The position numbers were made by a program, and so were the translations under genes. The notes beneath the pieces were generated by a model that was not told the origin of the DNA, did not search any database, and saw nothing but the letters and a program-made list of their open reading frames with translations. A stretch of 64,000 nucleotides of DNA from Vibrio sp. CAU 1672 (GTDB lineage Bacteria; Pseudomonadota; Gammaproteobacteria; Enterobacterales; Vibrionaceae), in NCBI RefSeq assembly GCF_029223195.1, contig NZ_JARHUF010000002.1, positions 124,001 through 188,000 of the forward strand, in the 5' to 3' direction. Each line of letters opens with the position of its first letter. The first letter of the stretch is position 1. Of the stretch, positions 10,250 to 19,310 are shown piece by piece.

Positions 10250-11253
10250 GAGCTGTGATTCATCCGCTGTATCAACAAATTGGCCAAGAGTTAAAATTGG
10301 GCACAGTACACTCTGCTGGTGTCATTCAGAGCCTGTGGGGAGGCTATGGTGAACTGGTACGGCTGCATTTTGCCGAGCGTAACGTGATTGTCAAGCACGT
10401 AGGCTTGCCTAAACCTTCTGCCCACCCGAGAGGATGGAACACAGATCGCTCTCACCAAAGAAAACTGCGTTCTTATCAGGTGGAAGTCAACTGGTATCAG
10501 CACTTTAGTTTGCTGACCGACGCTCAATGGCGAGCTCCTGTGGGATTAATGTGCCGTCAGACAGAACATGAGTGGCTGATTGTGATGGAAGATCTTGCCC
10601 AGGCCGGATTCCCGGATACGATCAAACAAGCAAATAAAACCCATTTGCGCGCATGCCTGACCTGGCTGGCAAACTTTCATGCCCGCTTTATTGGCTGTCA
10701 AACCCGGCAGTTGTGGGAAACCGGTACCTATTGGCATTTAGATACGCGCCCTGATGAATGGCAGGCTTTAAGTGATGAAGAGTTGAAGTGCCACGCACGG
10801 TTGATTGATCAAACCTTGCGCAGTGCCTGCTACCCGACCTTGGTGCATGGCGATGCCAAACTGGCCAACTTTTGTTTTACCCCGGATGGCAACCAAGCCG
10901 CAGCCGTCGATTTCCAATATGTTGGCCACGGCTGTGCGATGAAAGACGTGGCGCTGTTTATGAGCAGTGCGGTTGAGCCGCAAGCTTGCGAGCAGATGGA
11001 GCACTGGGTACTGGACTGCTACTTTGATGCACTCGAAACAGCATTGGCGCGTTATCAGCCGTCACTGAATCGTGCCAGTGTTGAACAAGCGTGGCGGCCT
11101 CTGTTCGCACTTGCCTGGGCCGACTTTCAGCGTTTTGTCAAAGGCTGGAGCCCGGAACACTGGAAGATCAATCCTTATACTGAATCACTTACGGCGCGAG
11201 CGCTCAAAGAACTGAAAGGCGTTCACGCTGCATCTCCGGGCGGTGCCGATTGA
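10246..11253 (+). CDS. Phosphotransferase, choline/ecdysteroid-kinase-like (APH fold)
   Basis: 335 residues from the ATG that overlaps the upstream stop codon (ATGA). Kinase-fold landmarks are present: VHGDAKLANFCF (the Brenner catalytic HGDxxxxN motif, residues about 200-211) and VDFQYVGHG (metal-binding DFQ). This is the arrangement of the CHK/EcK family, relatives of aminoglycoside phosphotransferases and choline kinases, which phosphorylate small hydroxylated molecules. The substrate is not readable. Coupling with the GNAT gene suggests a two-gene unit, perhaps for modification of the same class of small molecule, but that is inference. No terminator is obvious after it. Confidence 0.87.
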   Translation: MRAVIHPLYQQIGQELKLGTVHSAGVIQSLWGGYGELVRLHFAERNVIVKHVGLPKPSAHPRGWNTDRSHQRKLRSYQVEVNWYQHFSLLTDAQWRAPVGLMCRQTEHEWLIVMEDLAQAGFPDTIKQANKTHLRACLTWLANFHARFIGCQTRQLWETGTYWHLDTRPDEWQALSDEELKCHARLIDQTLRSACYPTLVHGDAKLANFCFTPDGNQAAAVDFQYVGHGCAMKDVALFMSSAVEPQACEQMEHWVLDCYFDALETALARYQPSLNRASVEQAWRPLFALAWADFQRFVKGWSPEHWKINPYTESLTARALKELKGVHAASPGGAD

Positions 11254-11794
11254 ATGATCAGGGGGATTGCGGGTGTCCGCTACCCGGAATGGCGCTTGTA
11301 GCTGGCAGGATGTCAGCAGTATTGCATCGCCTTACCTGGTAATTCAGCCGACTAACCGGTGTGGTGCCTGGTCATGGGCATTTGTTGCGGTATTGTTATG
11401 CATGACGCTATTATAGTGGCAATGCAAAATAAGGGATTGCCATGAGTACTGCGCTGGAGTTAACCGCAAGCGGTGTATGGTCAGTCCGATCCTGGTCAAT
11501 CAGCAATTGCTCTATTATTTAAGTTGTGGTTTCTGATTACTCTGCTCCCATGATTATTGCCTGAGTCGAGGTTCTCATTTATCAAAATTGGATAAATGAA
11601 GCCCGTGATACCTTGGCCTAACAGTCGATTTAATGTTCTTATACTGGCGAACGTCTTATTTGCCCGGGCAATGTAATCAGCCAGATATTTTTTCCCTCCT
11701 GATAAACTTGTTTGCTTAGGATATATAATTCTATTAATAGAGTGCTCAAGTGAGGCTTCATTGTTGAAGGGCTGGGGTACTCTGGTTGCTCATC
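11254..11794. other. Gene-free 541-bp stretch before the antiporter gene
   Basis: No credible gene. A 26-codon ORF at 11443 with a modest AAGGGA site is the best small candidate and is probably chance. The region contains one perfect inverted repeat (separate entry) and presumably the antiporter promoter. Confidence 0.5.
11575..11599. repeat. Perfect 9-bp inverted repeat (operator or hairpin)
   Basis: TCATTTATC (11575-11583) and GATAAATGA (11591-11599) are perfect complements with a 7-base spacer. The stem is AT-rich and no T run follows, so an operator is more likely than a terminator. It lies about 200 bp before the antiporter gene. Confidence 0.5.
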
Positions 11795-13513
11795 ATGGAT
11801 AAGAGCTTGCCTGTGAATAGCGGATATTTAGTCGATATCATCATTCTTTTGTTGGCGGCAGTCATAGCTGTCCCGGTGTTTCAATACTTGAAATTTGGGG
11901 CTATCCCGGGCTTTTTGGTCGCAGGCGCAATGATCGGTCCGTCGGGGCTGGGCTATATCCAGGATTACGATGAAGTTGCCCAGTTGGCTGAGTTTGGTGT
12001 CATTCTTTTATTGTTTATTATTGGCATGGAAATTAAGCCATCGAGCCTTTGGCACATCAGGCGATTGGTGTTAGGGCTTGGCGCCGCTCAGGTGTTGATC
12101 ACAGGAGGGATCATCACGGTTGTTGCACATGAAATCCTGGATGCTTCCTGGGAAGCTTCCCTTTTAATCGGGCTCTCGTTATCTTTATCTTCAACGGCCT
12201 TTGTTCTTCAGCTGTTATCGGAAAGGCACATGCTCTCCTCAGAATACGGCAGAGCTTCAGTCGCTGTATTGCTCCTACAAGATCTGGCGGTGGTTCCGTT
12301 ACTGGTTTTTGTAACGTTTATGGCCGAGCCTGAATTTACTATCGTCGAAGATATTTCCCTCGTACTGGCCGAGGCTTTCATCATTCTTTGTTTCATTATT
12401 GTCTTTACCCGCTATATTTTAACCCCCTTGCTGAACCTGCTTTCCCGGTTTGGATCACCCGAAATATTTACTGCATCCGCGTTACTTTTGGTATTGGGAG
12501 CGGCATACGCGATGGAAAGAATCGGTTTGTCGATGGCCATGGGGGCGTTTGTTGCGGGGTTATTGATTGCTGACTCATCGTATCGTCATCAAATCATCGC
12601 AGAGGTTCAGCCCTTTAGAGGTTTGCTGCTTGGGCTGTTTTTTATGTCAATGGGGATGTCATTAAATATTGTTCACTTCTTAGAGTATCCTCTTGTGCTG
12701 GTCGGTGTTGCTGTTACGCTCATGACGCTTAAGTTTCTGATTCTCTGGCCCTTATCTCGTGTGTTCGGAATCAAGGCGCAGGCATCCGTTGCCGTTGCCA
12801 TCCTTTTGTCACAAAGTGGTGAGTTTGCTTTAGTATTATTTGCCGTCGCGAAAAGTTTGGCTGTGCTGGAAGAGGTTTTGTTTCAACACCTACTCATTGT
12901 TGTCCTGCTGACTATGCTCATTACCCCGGTGCTGGATAAAGTCGCTTATCGGGTATTTTCGGCTTCGCGCAGGCCCCCGGTAACCATGCAATATGCTGAT
13001 GTCGGCAAGCATCAGCAACATACGCAGCCGGTCATTATTGTAGGGTTTGGAAGAATGGGCCATCGGATTGGTCATATTATGGAATTGATGAAAGTCCCTT
13101 ATCTTGCAATTGATAGTGATGAGTCCCTTGTGGCGCGAGAACGCTCAAAAGGTAAGCCTGTGTATTTCGGAGACGTGCAAAGTCTCCAGGTACTGCGTGC
13201 GGTCGGGGCGACTAATGCGCCGTTTGTGATTGTCGCCATCAATGATCCGGGTGTAACGGAGAAAATCGTCGCTTCGCTTCACTCTTCCGCTCCTGAGATT
13301 GCTATTTTTGCGCGGGGGCATGACCTGATTAAATGCCATGATCTAAGATCGCTCGGAGCATACTATACCGTTTCGGAAACTCTCGAGGCTAGCGCCGAGC
13401 TTGCTCATGCTGCTTTACTTCATATTGGTGTTGAAGCATCGGAAATTGCGATTGCGCTTGAGCAATTTCGCAAGGATTACTACAAGCAAGTTAATCGGAA
13501 TGAGGACCAATGA
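11795..13513 (+). CDS. Monovalent cation:proton antiporter, CPA2/Kef type
   Basis: About 572 residues. Some 12 membrane helices fill residues 10-385 (GAIPGFLVAGAMIGPSGLG, LSLSLSSTAFVLQLL, the typical CPA2 core). An RCK-N (TrkA-N) domain follows with the nucleotide-binding glycine motif IIVGFGRMGHRIG near residue 415. KefB/KefC-like proteins exchange K+ (or Na+) for protons in the inner membrane, and many are gated by glutathione or NAD(H). Length and layout match KefB/KefC. I chose the ATG at 11795, whose MDKSL start resembles KefC; a TTG at 11786, which a GGGG stretch precedes, is the alternative. No kefF/kefG-type ancillary gene is adjacent. Confidence 0.88.
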   Translation: MDKSLPVNSGYLVDIIILLLAAVIAVPVFQYLKFGAIPGFLVAGAMIGPSGLGYIQDYDEVAQLAEFGVILLLFIIGMEIKPSSLWHIRRLVLGLGAAQVLITGGIITVVAHEILDASWEASLLIGLSLSLSSTAFVLQLLSERHMLSSEYGRASVAVLLLQDLAVVPLLVFVTFMAEPEFTIVEDISLVLAEAFIILCFIIVFTRYILTPLLNLLSRFGSPEIFTASALLLVLGAAYAMERIGLSMAMGAFVAGLLIADSSYRHQIIAEVQPFRGLLLGLFFMSMGMSLNIVHFLEYPLVLVGVAVTLMTLKFLILWPLSRVFGIKAQASVAVAILLSQSGEFALVLFAVAKSLAVLEEVLFQHLLIVVLLTMLITPVLDKVAYRVFSASRRPPVTMQYADVGKHQQHTQPVIIVGFGRMGHRIGHIMELMKVPYLAIDSDESLVARERSKGKPVYFGDVQSLQVLRAVGATNAPFVIVAINDPGVTEKIVASLHSSAPEIAIFARGHDLIKCHDLRSLGAYYTVSETLEASAELAHAALLHIGVEASEIAIALEQFRKDYYKQVNRNEDQ

Positions 13514-13677
13514 ACGGAGTAAAATAGATAGCTTGGTTGATAAAAGTGGACTAAAGGCCACTTTAGCTTACATGGCTCTTCGGCCCATACAAGTGTAGTG
13601 CGGGCAATGAAACACGCGCATTGCGCCGGGGCTAGCCGCGAATGTCGTTCGCTGTGTCCCACCCGTTTACCTTCCTG

Positions 13678-14226
13678 CTACCTGTGTGGCGAGGCTGGAT
13701 TGGCTTTGCTTCTTTTTGCGAGGGACTTGAGGAAAAAGTAGCCGGCAAAGGCGATAAGCAGGGTATTGCCCACGGTTGTGATGGCTAGCTGGGTGAAGAC
13801 CTTAGGCGCCGGCTCCGCATACAGGGTGATATCAAAATAGGCGGCGCATCCGTATCCTAACAGGTTTGCTAACAGTGCCAGCAGGACAAACAGAATAAAG
13901 TCGCGCTGGTTAAACTTGCCTTGTACAAGACGGTGACGCGTCAGGAGCGGAAAGAAGCCGATGATGAAACCAACGATGCCCGAGCCCACCACCCAGCTCA
14001 TCCAGACGCCCCATCCGGCAAAAAAATCCGTAATCCAGTGACCAACAAACCCGATCAGTAACCCTATCAGAGGGCCAAACATGACCGAGAACAGGGCCAG
14101 TATGATGATTGCTGGTTTTAAGGTGGTATTGGCATAGACGGGCAGGCCAAACATCGGCAGGCCTCCGATCCCGTATAGGGCGATGCCGATGGCGAGCGCG
14201 ACAACAGGCTTGGTGGTTAGGTTCAT
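13678..14226 (-). CDS. ECF transporter S component, UPF0397 family
   Basis: 182 residues from the ATG at 14226, placed six bases after a GGAG site. The protein is nearly all membrane helix and carries the UPF0397 hallmarks: [39 protein letters not shown] and [21 protein letters not shown] components of energy-coupling-factor transporters bind a vitamin or cofactor and need the EcfA/A'/T module. None of those genes is next to it, so it would have to share a module coded elsewhere or act alone. It lies downstream of yiaW-yiaV on the same strand. The substrate is unknown; riboflavin is a frequent database label but I see no direct support. Confidence 0.88.
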   Translation of the reverse strand: MNLTTKPVVALAIGIALYGIGGLPMFGLPVYANTTLKPAIIILALFSVMFGPLIGLLIGFVGHWITDFFAGWGVWMSWVVGSGIVGFIIGFFPLLTRHRLVQGKFNQRDFILFVLLALLANLLGYGCAAYFDITLYAEPAPKVFTQLAITTVGNTLLIAFAGYFFLKSLAKRSKANPASPHR

Positions 14227-14283
14227 AGGCATCTCCGTCAAAGTATCGGGTGGGCTCTTACGCACGGCATTTTGCTTCTGGCT

Positions 14284-14306
14284 CAGGGGCTGAAACTCAG
14301 CCCCTG
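14284..14306 (-). promoter_or_regulatory. Perfect 10-bp hairpin in the leader of the ECF S-component gene
   Basis: CAGGGGCTGA and TCAGCCCCTG are perfect complements around a 3-base loop, in the 112-nt spacer between yiaV and the S-component gene. No U tract follows on the minus strand, so it is not a standard terminator. It may be an mRNA processing or stability element, or part of a structured leader. I tried to fit a thiamine or cobalamin riboswitch and could not. Confidence 0.5.
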
Positions 14307-14338
14307 ATTGATGGCGATCGGCGGATATCACTTTGCCT

Positions 14339-15469
14339 CTAATGATCCAAATAAAGGTAGTTTTGCCAGCTCTTCATCCGGATCAGCACCTTACGCATCA
14401 CGGATACATGGGTGAAGCGGTCAGAGTAGACCGCGACTTCTACCGCAGTTCCTAGTGGCAGTTGGTATTGTGACATATCGTCGGTGATCTTCAGGGTCAC
14501 AAATACCCGGCCACTGGTGCGCAATGCCTCGGTACCGAACAGTGCCCCCCGGGCCTGAAACTGGCTCTCACCAATCGCGGGCAGCACCTCTATGACCTCT
14601 CCTTTAAACACCTTTCCCGGTAGTGCCCGGAACATAAACTCGGCTTCATAACCGGGCTTGATACGCTGGAGCGAGTTCTGGCGAAATGCCCCGGTGTAGA
14701 TCCGCTGTTCGGTATGCACAAAAGTCATGACCGGCGCGAGTGGCAGGGGTACCGCCATAACCCCCGGTCGAAGTGCCAACTGAGTCACATAGCCCTCGGT
14801 TGGAGCGCGCACGACGGTTTGCTCCAAATCAAACTCTGCCTGACGCAACTCCGCCAGTAACTGAGCCACCTGGGTGTTCTCCCCACCGATTTCAGAGTTG
14901 AGGGCAATTTGGCGCTGTTCCAGTTGTGACTGGGCTACTTCAACTGCGGCTTGGGCCGCTTTGTAGGCTTGGCGTCGGGTATCAAGTTGTTGCTCAGTAA
15001 AGGCCCCGCGATCAAAACCACGCTGGTAACGGTTGAACTCACGTTGGGCTTTGTCCCGCTCTGCGGTCGCTTTGAGCAGTACAGCCTGCGCCTCCTGAAC
15101 GTCGGACTCTAACCCCAGCGCGCCTTGACTGGCTTCTTTGACTTTCGCCCGCAGTTTTGCCACTTCAGCTTCATAAGGCACCGGATCAATGCGAAACAGG
15201 ACATCCCCCTGACGTAAAGGCTGATTCGGTGTGACCGGCACTTCAATCACGCGCCCGCGTACCCCGGAGACAATGGGCGTGGTTGAGAACACCTGATTGC
15301 CCAACTGGGTGAAGGGGTGGTTGTAGTTCATCAGCAGGATTAATGTGCCAATAAGCACCACGCCACCTAACACGGCGGTTGGCACCGTCCATTTATTGAG
15401 TGGAATTTTGAAAATTTTGAAGATGGCGATGCACAGTGCAGCGTATGTCAGGATCAGTAGTAAATCCAT
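14339..15469 (-). CDS. yiaV: HlyD-family membrane fusion protein YiaV
   Basis: 376 residues, closely following E. coli YiaV, including the N terminus ([20 protein letters not shown]), the LMNYNHP segment and the C-terminal [20 protein letters not shown]. Order: two membrane helices, a biotinyl-lipoyl-like segment ([20 protein letters not shown]), a long coiled coil (about 105-210), a second lipoyl half ([18 protein letters not shown]) and a beta-barrel domain. Such adaptors sit in the periplasm anchored to the inner membrane and join efflux pumps. No pump gene is adjacent. Its ATG overlaps the yiaW stop (TAATG), so the two are coupled. Confidence 0.92.
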   Translation of the reverse strand: MDLLLILTYAALCIAIFKIFKIPLNKWTVPTAVLGGVVLIGTLILLMNYNHPFTQLGNQVFSTTPIVSGVRGRVIEVPVTPNQPLRQGDVLFRIDPVPYEAEVAKLRAKVKEASQGALGLESDVQEAQAVLLKATAERDKAQREFNRYQRGFDRGAFTEQQLDTRRQAYKAAQAAVEVAQSQLEQRQIALNSEIGGENTQVAQLLAELRQAEFDLEQTVVRAPTEGYVTQLALRPGVMAVPLPLAPVMTFVHTEQRIYTGAFRQNSLQRIKPGYEAEFMFRALPGKVFKGEVIEVLPAIGESQFQARGALFGTEALRTSGRVFVTLKITDDMSQYQLPLGTAVEVAVYSDRFTHVSVMRKVLIRMKSWQNYLYLDH

Positions 15470-15852
15470 TATTGATTCTCCTGTGCGTCATTGGTGGTGG
15501 TTTGCGGTGGGTGAGCTTGTTTCTTGAGGGTGTTCACCTCTTGTTTTAGCTGGCGGACCTCATCCACCAACGCCTCTACCCGGTGATGAATATCGTGCGT
15601 TTCTTGCTCCAGCTGTTTAAAGCCCCATCCGCGCTCTTTACGCCATAACGTTGCCCAAATCCATAGGAACGGCCATAGCGCATGGAGTGTGAACAGGCTT
15701 ACCCAGCCGGCATAGTGAATCGCGTCCTGGTGGGGATGCTCACGTTCCTTGGCTATTTCATATGGGATGTCATGAATAACGATGACGCCGTAAAAAATCA
15801 CAAGAGCAACGAAGATGAGCAGCCCAAGTGCAAAATAATCTAAAAACATCAT
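15469..15852 (-). CDS. yiaW: DUF3302 inner membrane protein YiaW
   Basis: 127 residues. The first 75 match the YiaW pattern: FLDYFALGLLIFVALVIFYG, HDIPYEIAKEREHPHQDAI, then AGWVSLFTLHALWPFLWIWA. Two membrane helices are followed by a C-terminal coiled-coil (about residues 85-112) not present in short E. coli YiaW. The function of the family is unknown; it is always found with the YiaV adaptor. The start is one of two tandem ATGs (15852 or 15849) after AAGGA. An operator-like cluster lies about 30-75 bases upstream. Confidence 0.9.
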   Translation of the reverse strand: MMFLDYFALGLLIFVALVIFYGVIVIHDIPYEIAKEREHPHQDAIHYAGWVSLFTLHALWPFLWIWATLWRKERGWGFKQLEQETHDIHHRVEALVDEVRQLKQEVNTLKKQAHPPQTTTNDAQENQ

Positions 15853-15882
15853 ACTTCCTTGTACTGATTGCTAGACGGAAAA

Positions 15883-15928
15883 ACAGGTGAATTGATTTTT
15901 TAAGTATTTGATACAAATACAGGTGAAT
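15883..15928. promoter_or_regulatory. Operator-like cluster upstream of yiaW
   Basis: A perfect dyad GTATTTGATACAAATAC (15904-15920) lies between two direct copies of ACAGGTGAAT (15883-15892 and 15919-15928). Such nested symmetry upstream of yiaWV suggests a repressor site. I know no regulator for it. Confidence 0.45.
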
Positions 15929-16086
15929 CAAGCGACACGGGTAATATTACTTCCGCTTATGAGATATGGTGCATTAATTGCGCGCGGTTAACCCGTTCTC
16001 TTCATGGTAGGAAATGGTTGTATCGGCTGTCGCGTCAGTTTGTAGAAACGGCGCTGCCTGATAAGGAGTGCGGAGGGCGTATCAGA

Positions 16087-17667
16087 TTACTCCGAGCACA
16101 CTTGGTTACGGCCATTGGCTTTGGCCCGGTAAAGGGCTTTATCGGCACGATAAAAAGTACGCTGGGTGTTTTCCCCTTCGCGGTGGAGGGTGACGCCGAC
16201 AGACACCGTCAGCCCCCTTTCGCCGAGAATTTCATGCCAGCCATACTGATAAATACGTTGCCGGTAGTTTTCGGCATGCATGTTGGCTGCTTCCAGTTTG
16301 CTGTTTTCGAGAATGACCAAAAACTCTTCCCCGCCGAAGCGGACACAAGAGGCTCCACGGAACTTAAAATAGCTCGCCAGCTCTTTGGATACATGCTTGA
16401 TCGCTTGATCACCAATTAAGTGGCTCAACTCATCATTGATTGACTTGAAGTGATCAATATCAATCACCAACAATGCAAATGGTGTGTCGTGGAGCAATAG
16501 ATCTTTGAGTTTTACTTCCAACCAGCGGCGGTTGTGTAATGAAGTCAACGGATCGGTGAACACGTCCTGCTGGAGTTGGGCCACGGTGTTTTTATGTTGC
16601 TGGGTGGTTTCTTTCAACTCTTTGTTTTCAATCTCGGACATTATCAGCTTAAGCTGCAGTTCAAAACGGGATAGGCGGCGCAGTTGGGCCGGGCCCAGTT
16701 CACTCATTGGGATGTGTTTGATCAGATCCGTTTCAACCCTGAACGCTTTTTTCTCATAGCGCAGCGCTTTTTCAAACTGTCCCTGAGAGGCGCAGATTTG
16801 GCTCATCGCATCAAAAAAGCGCTTGGTGATGGTGGGTGAACCGTGCTTTTCTACCCGTTTACCCGCTGAGTCAAGCATCACATTGGCCAGTGACTGGTGC
16901 CCGAGCTCGTTAAGACAAAATGCCGTTTCCATCTTCACCATGGTCGACAGCCAGTTGGTATGGATATTGCCAGCGGTATATTGGATTTTCGAGATTGCAG
17001 ACAGCGCTTCGTGATACTGTTTCTGCAACCGATGCAGCTTAGCCTGATAGAGGCGGATTTGGCCGGTGAGTGTTTTGTCACTGACCAAAATACTCAGTTC
17101 TTCACACTCACGTAATAGTTCCGAGGCGCTTGTGGCGCGTTGCTGGTGGATTAAGCAAGCGAGCATGTAGAGCTTGTAGCGCAAGCGTAATGAGCGGCTC
17201 TCTATGGCATGATCAATGCCGTCGATTTTCTGGTAGTAGCGCAGGGCGCGATTGTGGTCACCATAGATATCGCAGAGGTTACCTAAGCCGATAATCGCCC
17301 GGACATAGTGGTCAATATAACCGTGCTCAACCGCAATGTTGGTTGATGAGACGTACTCATTCAGTGCTGCGCTGTAATTGCCTTGCTCGACGAGCCGTTC
17401 ACTCAGGCTTTCTTTGATCATCAGGATATCGGCAGCATCTGCTGGCAGTTCGAGCAAATTGAGTGCCTGGCGGAGTTCCTCGACGCTTTCATTCAATTGC
17501 TTTAACCGGAAGCGATATTCTGCGCTGATAATGTAGCAACACGCCCGTTCACGGTTGGAAGAAGCCAAATGCTGACGAATGTGATCCCATAAAATGATCG
17601 CTTCTTCGCCAGAAACGGCAGAGGGATCCATGCCGGCATCGCTGACTTTGTTAAGCAGTTGTTCCAT
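16087..17667 (-). CDS. Diguanylate cyclase with N-terminal TPR array
   Basis: 526 residues. Residues 1-310 are helical TPR-like repeats (for example LNEYVSSTNIAVEHGYIDHY, ALRYYQKIDGIDHAIESRSL), then a coiled coil (about 325-365), then a GGDEF domain. The active-site loop is RFGGEEF with GGEEF at 445-449, so c-di-GMP synthesis is expected. The product-inhibition I-site RxxD is not present (RGAS at that place). No membrane helix or signal peptide is seen, so it is cytoplasmic. Its start overlaps the end of the upstream gene by 17 bases. The pair suggests that the degenerate partner helps to regulate this enzyme, which is inference. Confidence 0.92.
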   Translation of the reverse strand: MEQLLNKVSDAGMDPSAVSGEEAIILWDHIRQHLASSNRERACCYIISAEYRFRLKQLNESVEELRQALNLLELPADAADILMIKESLSERLVEQGNYSAALNEYVSSTNIAVEHGYIDHYVRAIIGLGNLCDIYGDHNRALRYYQKIDGIDHAIESRSLRLRYKLYMLACLIHQQRATSASELLRECEELSILVSDKTLTGQIRLYQAKLHRLQKQYHEALSAISKIQYTAGNIHTNWLSTMVKMETAFCLNELGHQSLANVMLDSAGKRVEKHGSPTITKRFFDAMSQICASQGQFEKALRYEKKAFRVETDLIKHIPMSELGPAQLRRLSRFELQLKLIMSEIENKELKETTQQHKNTVAQLQQDVFTDPLTSLHNRRWLEVKLKDLLLHDTPFALLVIDIDHFKSINDELSHLIGDQAIKHVSKELASYFKFRGASCVRFGGEEFLVILENSKLEAANMHAENYRQRIYQYGWHEILGERGLTVSVGVTLHREGENTQRTFYRADKALYRAKANGRNQVCSE

Positions 17668-19135
17668 TTTTCATTACCTCTATATGGCTCTCTTCCAACT
17701 GCTCTAAGGTGAAAGGGAAAGTCAGAATATCCTGCAAATACAACGATGGTTTCGGTCCTTTTAGTCCGCGGCGGCTCCAGGGATAAAGCTCGATCATCGA
17801 ACAAATAACACGATACAGATCTTCGGCGGCCTGGCCTTTATCGGCAATAAGCATCGCCAGGCGATCAGTGCTCAAGCGGGAAATCAGGTCACTGGAGGTT
17901 GAGAGGGAGTGGACCAGTTCAGTACAAACATCGAGAAACGCCGGATCGTCATGTCGAATCATGATCACGGCATGATTGGATTGCTTTAATTCGGTTTTGA
18001 ATAAGACCAGTTGTTCCCACCAGTAGGTTTCTGACACAACGTTGGAAAGCTGTTTCTCCGGATCGTATTCATAGTGGGCGCGAATGCGATTGATGAGCTT
18101 GCGCGCTCGTTGCTCGAGTTGCCGTTTAGAACTGCGTGCTTTATCCATACTAACCCGGTGGTTTTGCTCTTTGAGCATCTGCAACGCGTATTTCCGGTAT
18201 TTTCTAAAAGCGTGCAAGGCTGCCTGATGATCGCCTTGTTCTTCACAAACCCGAGACTGTTGGAAGCAAATTTGGCTGAGTAATTCACCATTATCGAACG
18301 ACTGCGCCGATTTTTCTGCCATGACCAATAGCTGAGCAGCATTATCTGGATTTTTCCTCAGTAGTTCCAGCCTGGCCCGGCTGATAAATGAGTGCGCTTT
18401 CATCCAGGTTAGATCGTGCTCAATGGCGAGTTGATGTGCTTTCTGGTTGGCCTCTTCCGCGGCGTCGAGCCGTTCCAGCCCGAGCAACGCCAAGCCCCGG
18501 AAGTCCCAGATTTCTGCCTGCCAGGTATTATCGTGATGATTTTGCAGCACTTCTGCTGCACCATCCAGTACGGTCAGCATTTCCAGATAGTTGTTGAGCA
18601 GGTAATAATCCCAGGCTAACAGAATACGCGCTTTGCCTTCCAACCAGGCAATCCGTTCATTATTTGCAACTCTTACCGCGAGAGAGTGGGTTGCAGCCGC
18701 CATATTGTGCTCGTTAGTAATGCGCCAGACATTACCTAGCCCGATGAGAGCTTCAACTTGTATTTCAACGTCATCGACCAGTGCTGATTGCTCAAGAGCA
18801 TTGATCCAATATTGCTGGGCGGAGTAATATTTCGCCTGTCCCCAGTACTGGAGGGCAAAAAGGTGCAGGATTTCAGGTAGGCATTCGTCAGTATCGAGTT
18901 GATTTTGCTTCTTAAAGGCTTCTTTGATCCACTTTAGCCCCTGACGGTATTCCATCAGGCACCAACAGCTGTGTGACATGATGATGAGCGCTTGAATTTC
19001 CCCTTCGACATACAGAATCTGTTCTGCACGAACGCGGCACTGCTCAGCAATTTGCAACGCTTTTTCGGGAATGGACTTTATTTGTCCTTTTATCGCTTGA
19101 AGCTCAGCCTCTATCTGAAATTGGTTTTTATCCAA
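17651..19135 (-). CDS. TPR protein with degenerate GGDEF domain
   Basis: 494 residues, built like its downstream neighbour: TPR-like helices over residues 1-310, a basic helical linker (SKRQLEQRARKLINRIRAHY), then a C-terminal region in which ETYWWEQLVLFKTELKQS and SRLSTDRLAMLIAD sit where GGDEF domains carry the first helix and the RxGGDEF loop. The catalytic residues are replaced (STDRL), so it cannot be a cyclase. It may sense a ligand or protein through the TPR array and act on the neighbour by pairing. Unrecognised as a named gene. Operator-like repeats lie just upstream. Confidence 0.82.
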   Translation of the reverse strand: MDKNQFQIEAELQAIKGQIKSIPEKALQIAEQCRVRAEQILYVEGEIQALIIMSHSCWCLMEYRQGLKWIKEAFKKQNQLDTDECLPEILHLFALQYWGQAKYYSAQQYWINALEQSALVDDVEIQVEALIGLGNVWRITNEHNMAAATHSLAVRVANNERIAWLEGKARILLAWDYYLLNNYLEMLTVLDGAAEVLQNHHDNTWQAEIWDFRGLALLGLERLDAAEEANQKAHQLAIEHDLTWMKAHSFISRARLELLRKNPDNAAQLLVMAEKSAQSFDNGELLSQICFQQSRVCEEQGDHQAALHAFRKYRKYALQMLKEQNHRVSMDKARSSKRQLEQRARKLINRIRAHYEYDPEKQLSNVVSETYWWEQLVLFKTELKQSNHAVIMIRHDDPAFLDVCTELVHSLSTSSDLISRLSTDRLAMLIADKGQAAEDLYRVICSMIELYPWSRRGLKGPKPSLYLQDILTFPFTLEQLEESHIEVMKNGTTA

Positions 19136-19230
19136 TGATCACACCCACGACTATTGTGTTTAAAACAGCACCTATAATTATGTAGCCAGTTGCATTTGTT
19201 AACCTATGGGATTCACGCCAGATAATAACA

Positions 19231-19303
19231 TGACTTAAGGTATTCCAAGTGTGAGTTATACCTAAGTCAGCAACCATTTACCACACTTTCATGACTAAGG
19301 TGT
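19231..19303. promoter_or_regulatory. Three operator-like repeats upstream of the TPR/GGDEF operon
   Basis: TGACTTAAGGTAT (19231-19243), its near-complement ATACCTAAGTCA (19258-19269) and TGACTAAGGTGT (19292-19303) share one core. The first two form a long imperfect dyad. The cluster lies about 95-170 bp before the 19135 start. The binding factor is unknown. Confidence 0.45.
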
Positions 19304-19310
19304 TACCCGA

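Noticed and set aside
13919-13933. 15-bp match to the TTGTACAA operator region (CCTTGTACAAGACGG)
   Set aside because: It lies inside the coding part of the ECF S-component gene, so chance or coding constraint is more likely than an operator.
14227-14338. Cobalamin or thiamine riboswitch before the ECF S component
   Set aside because: The leader is short and matches neither core; only a simple hairpin is supported.
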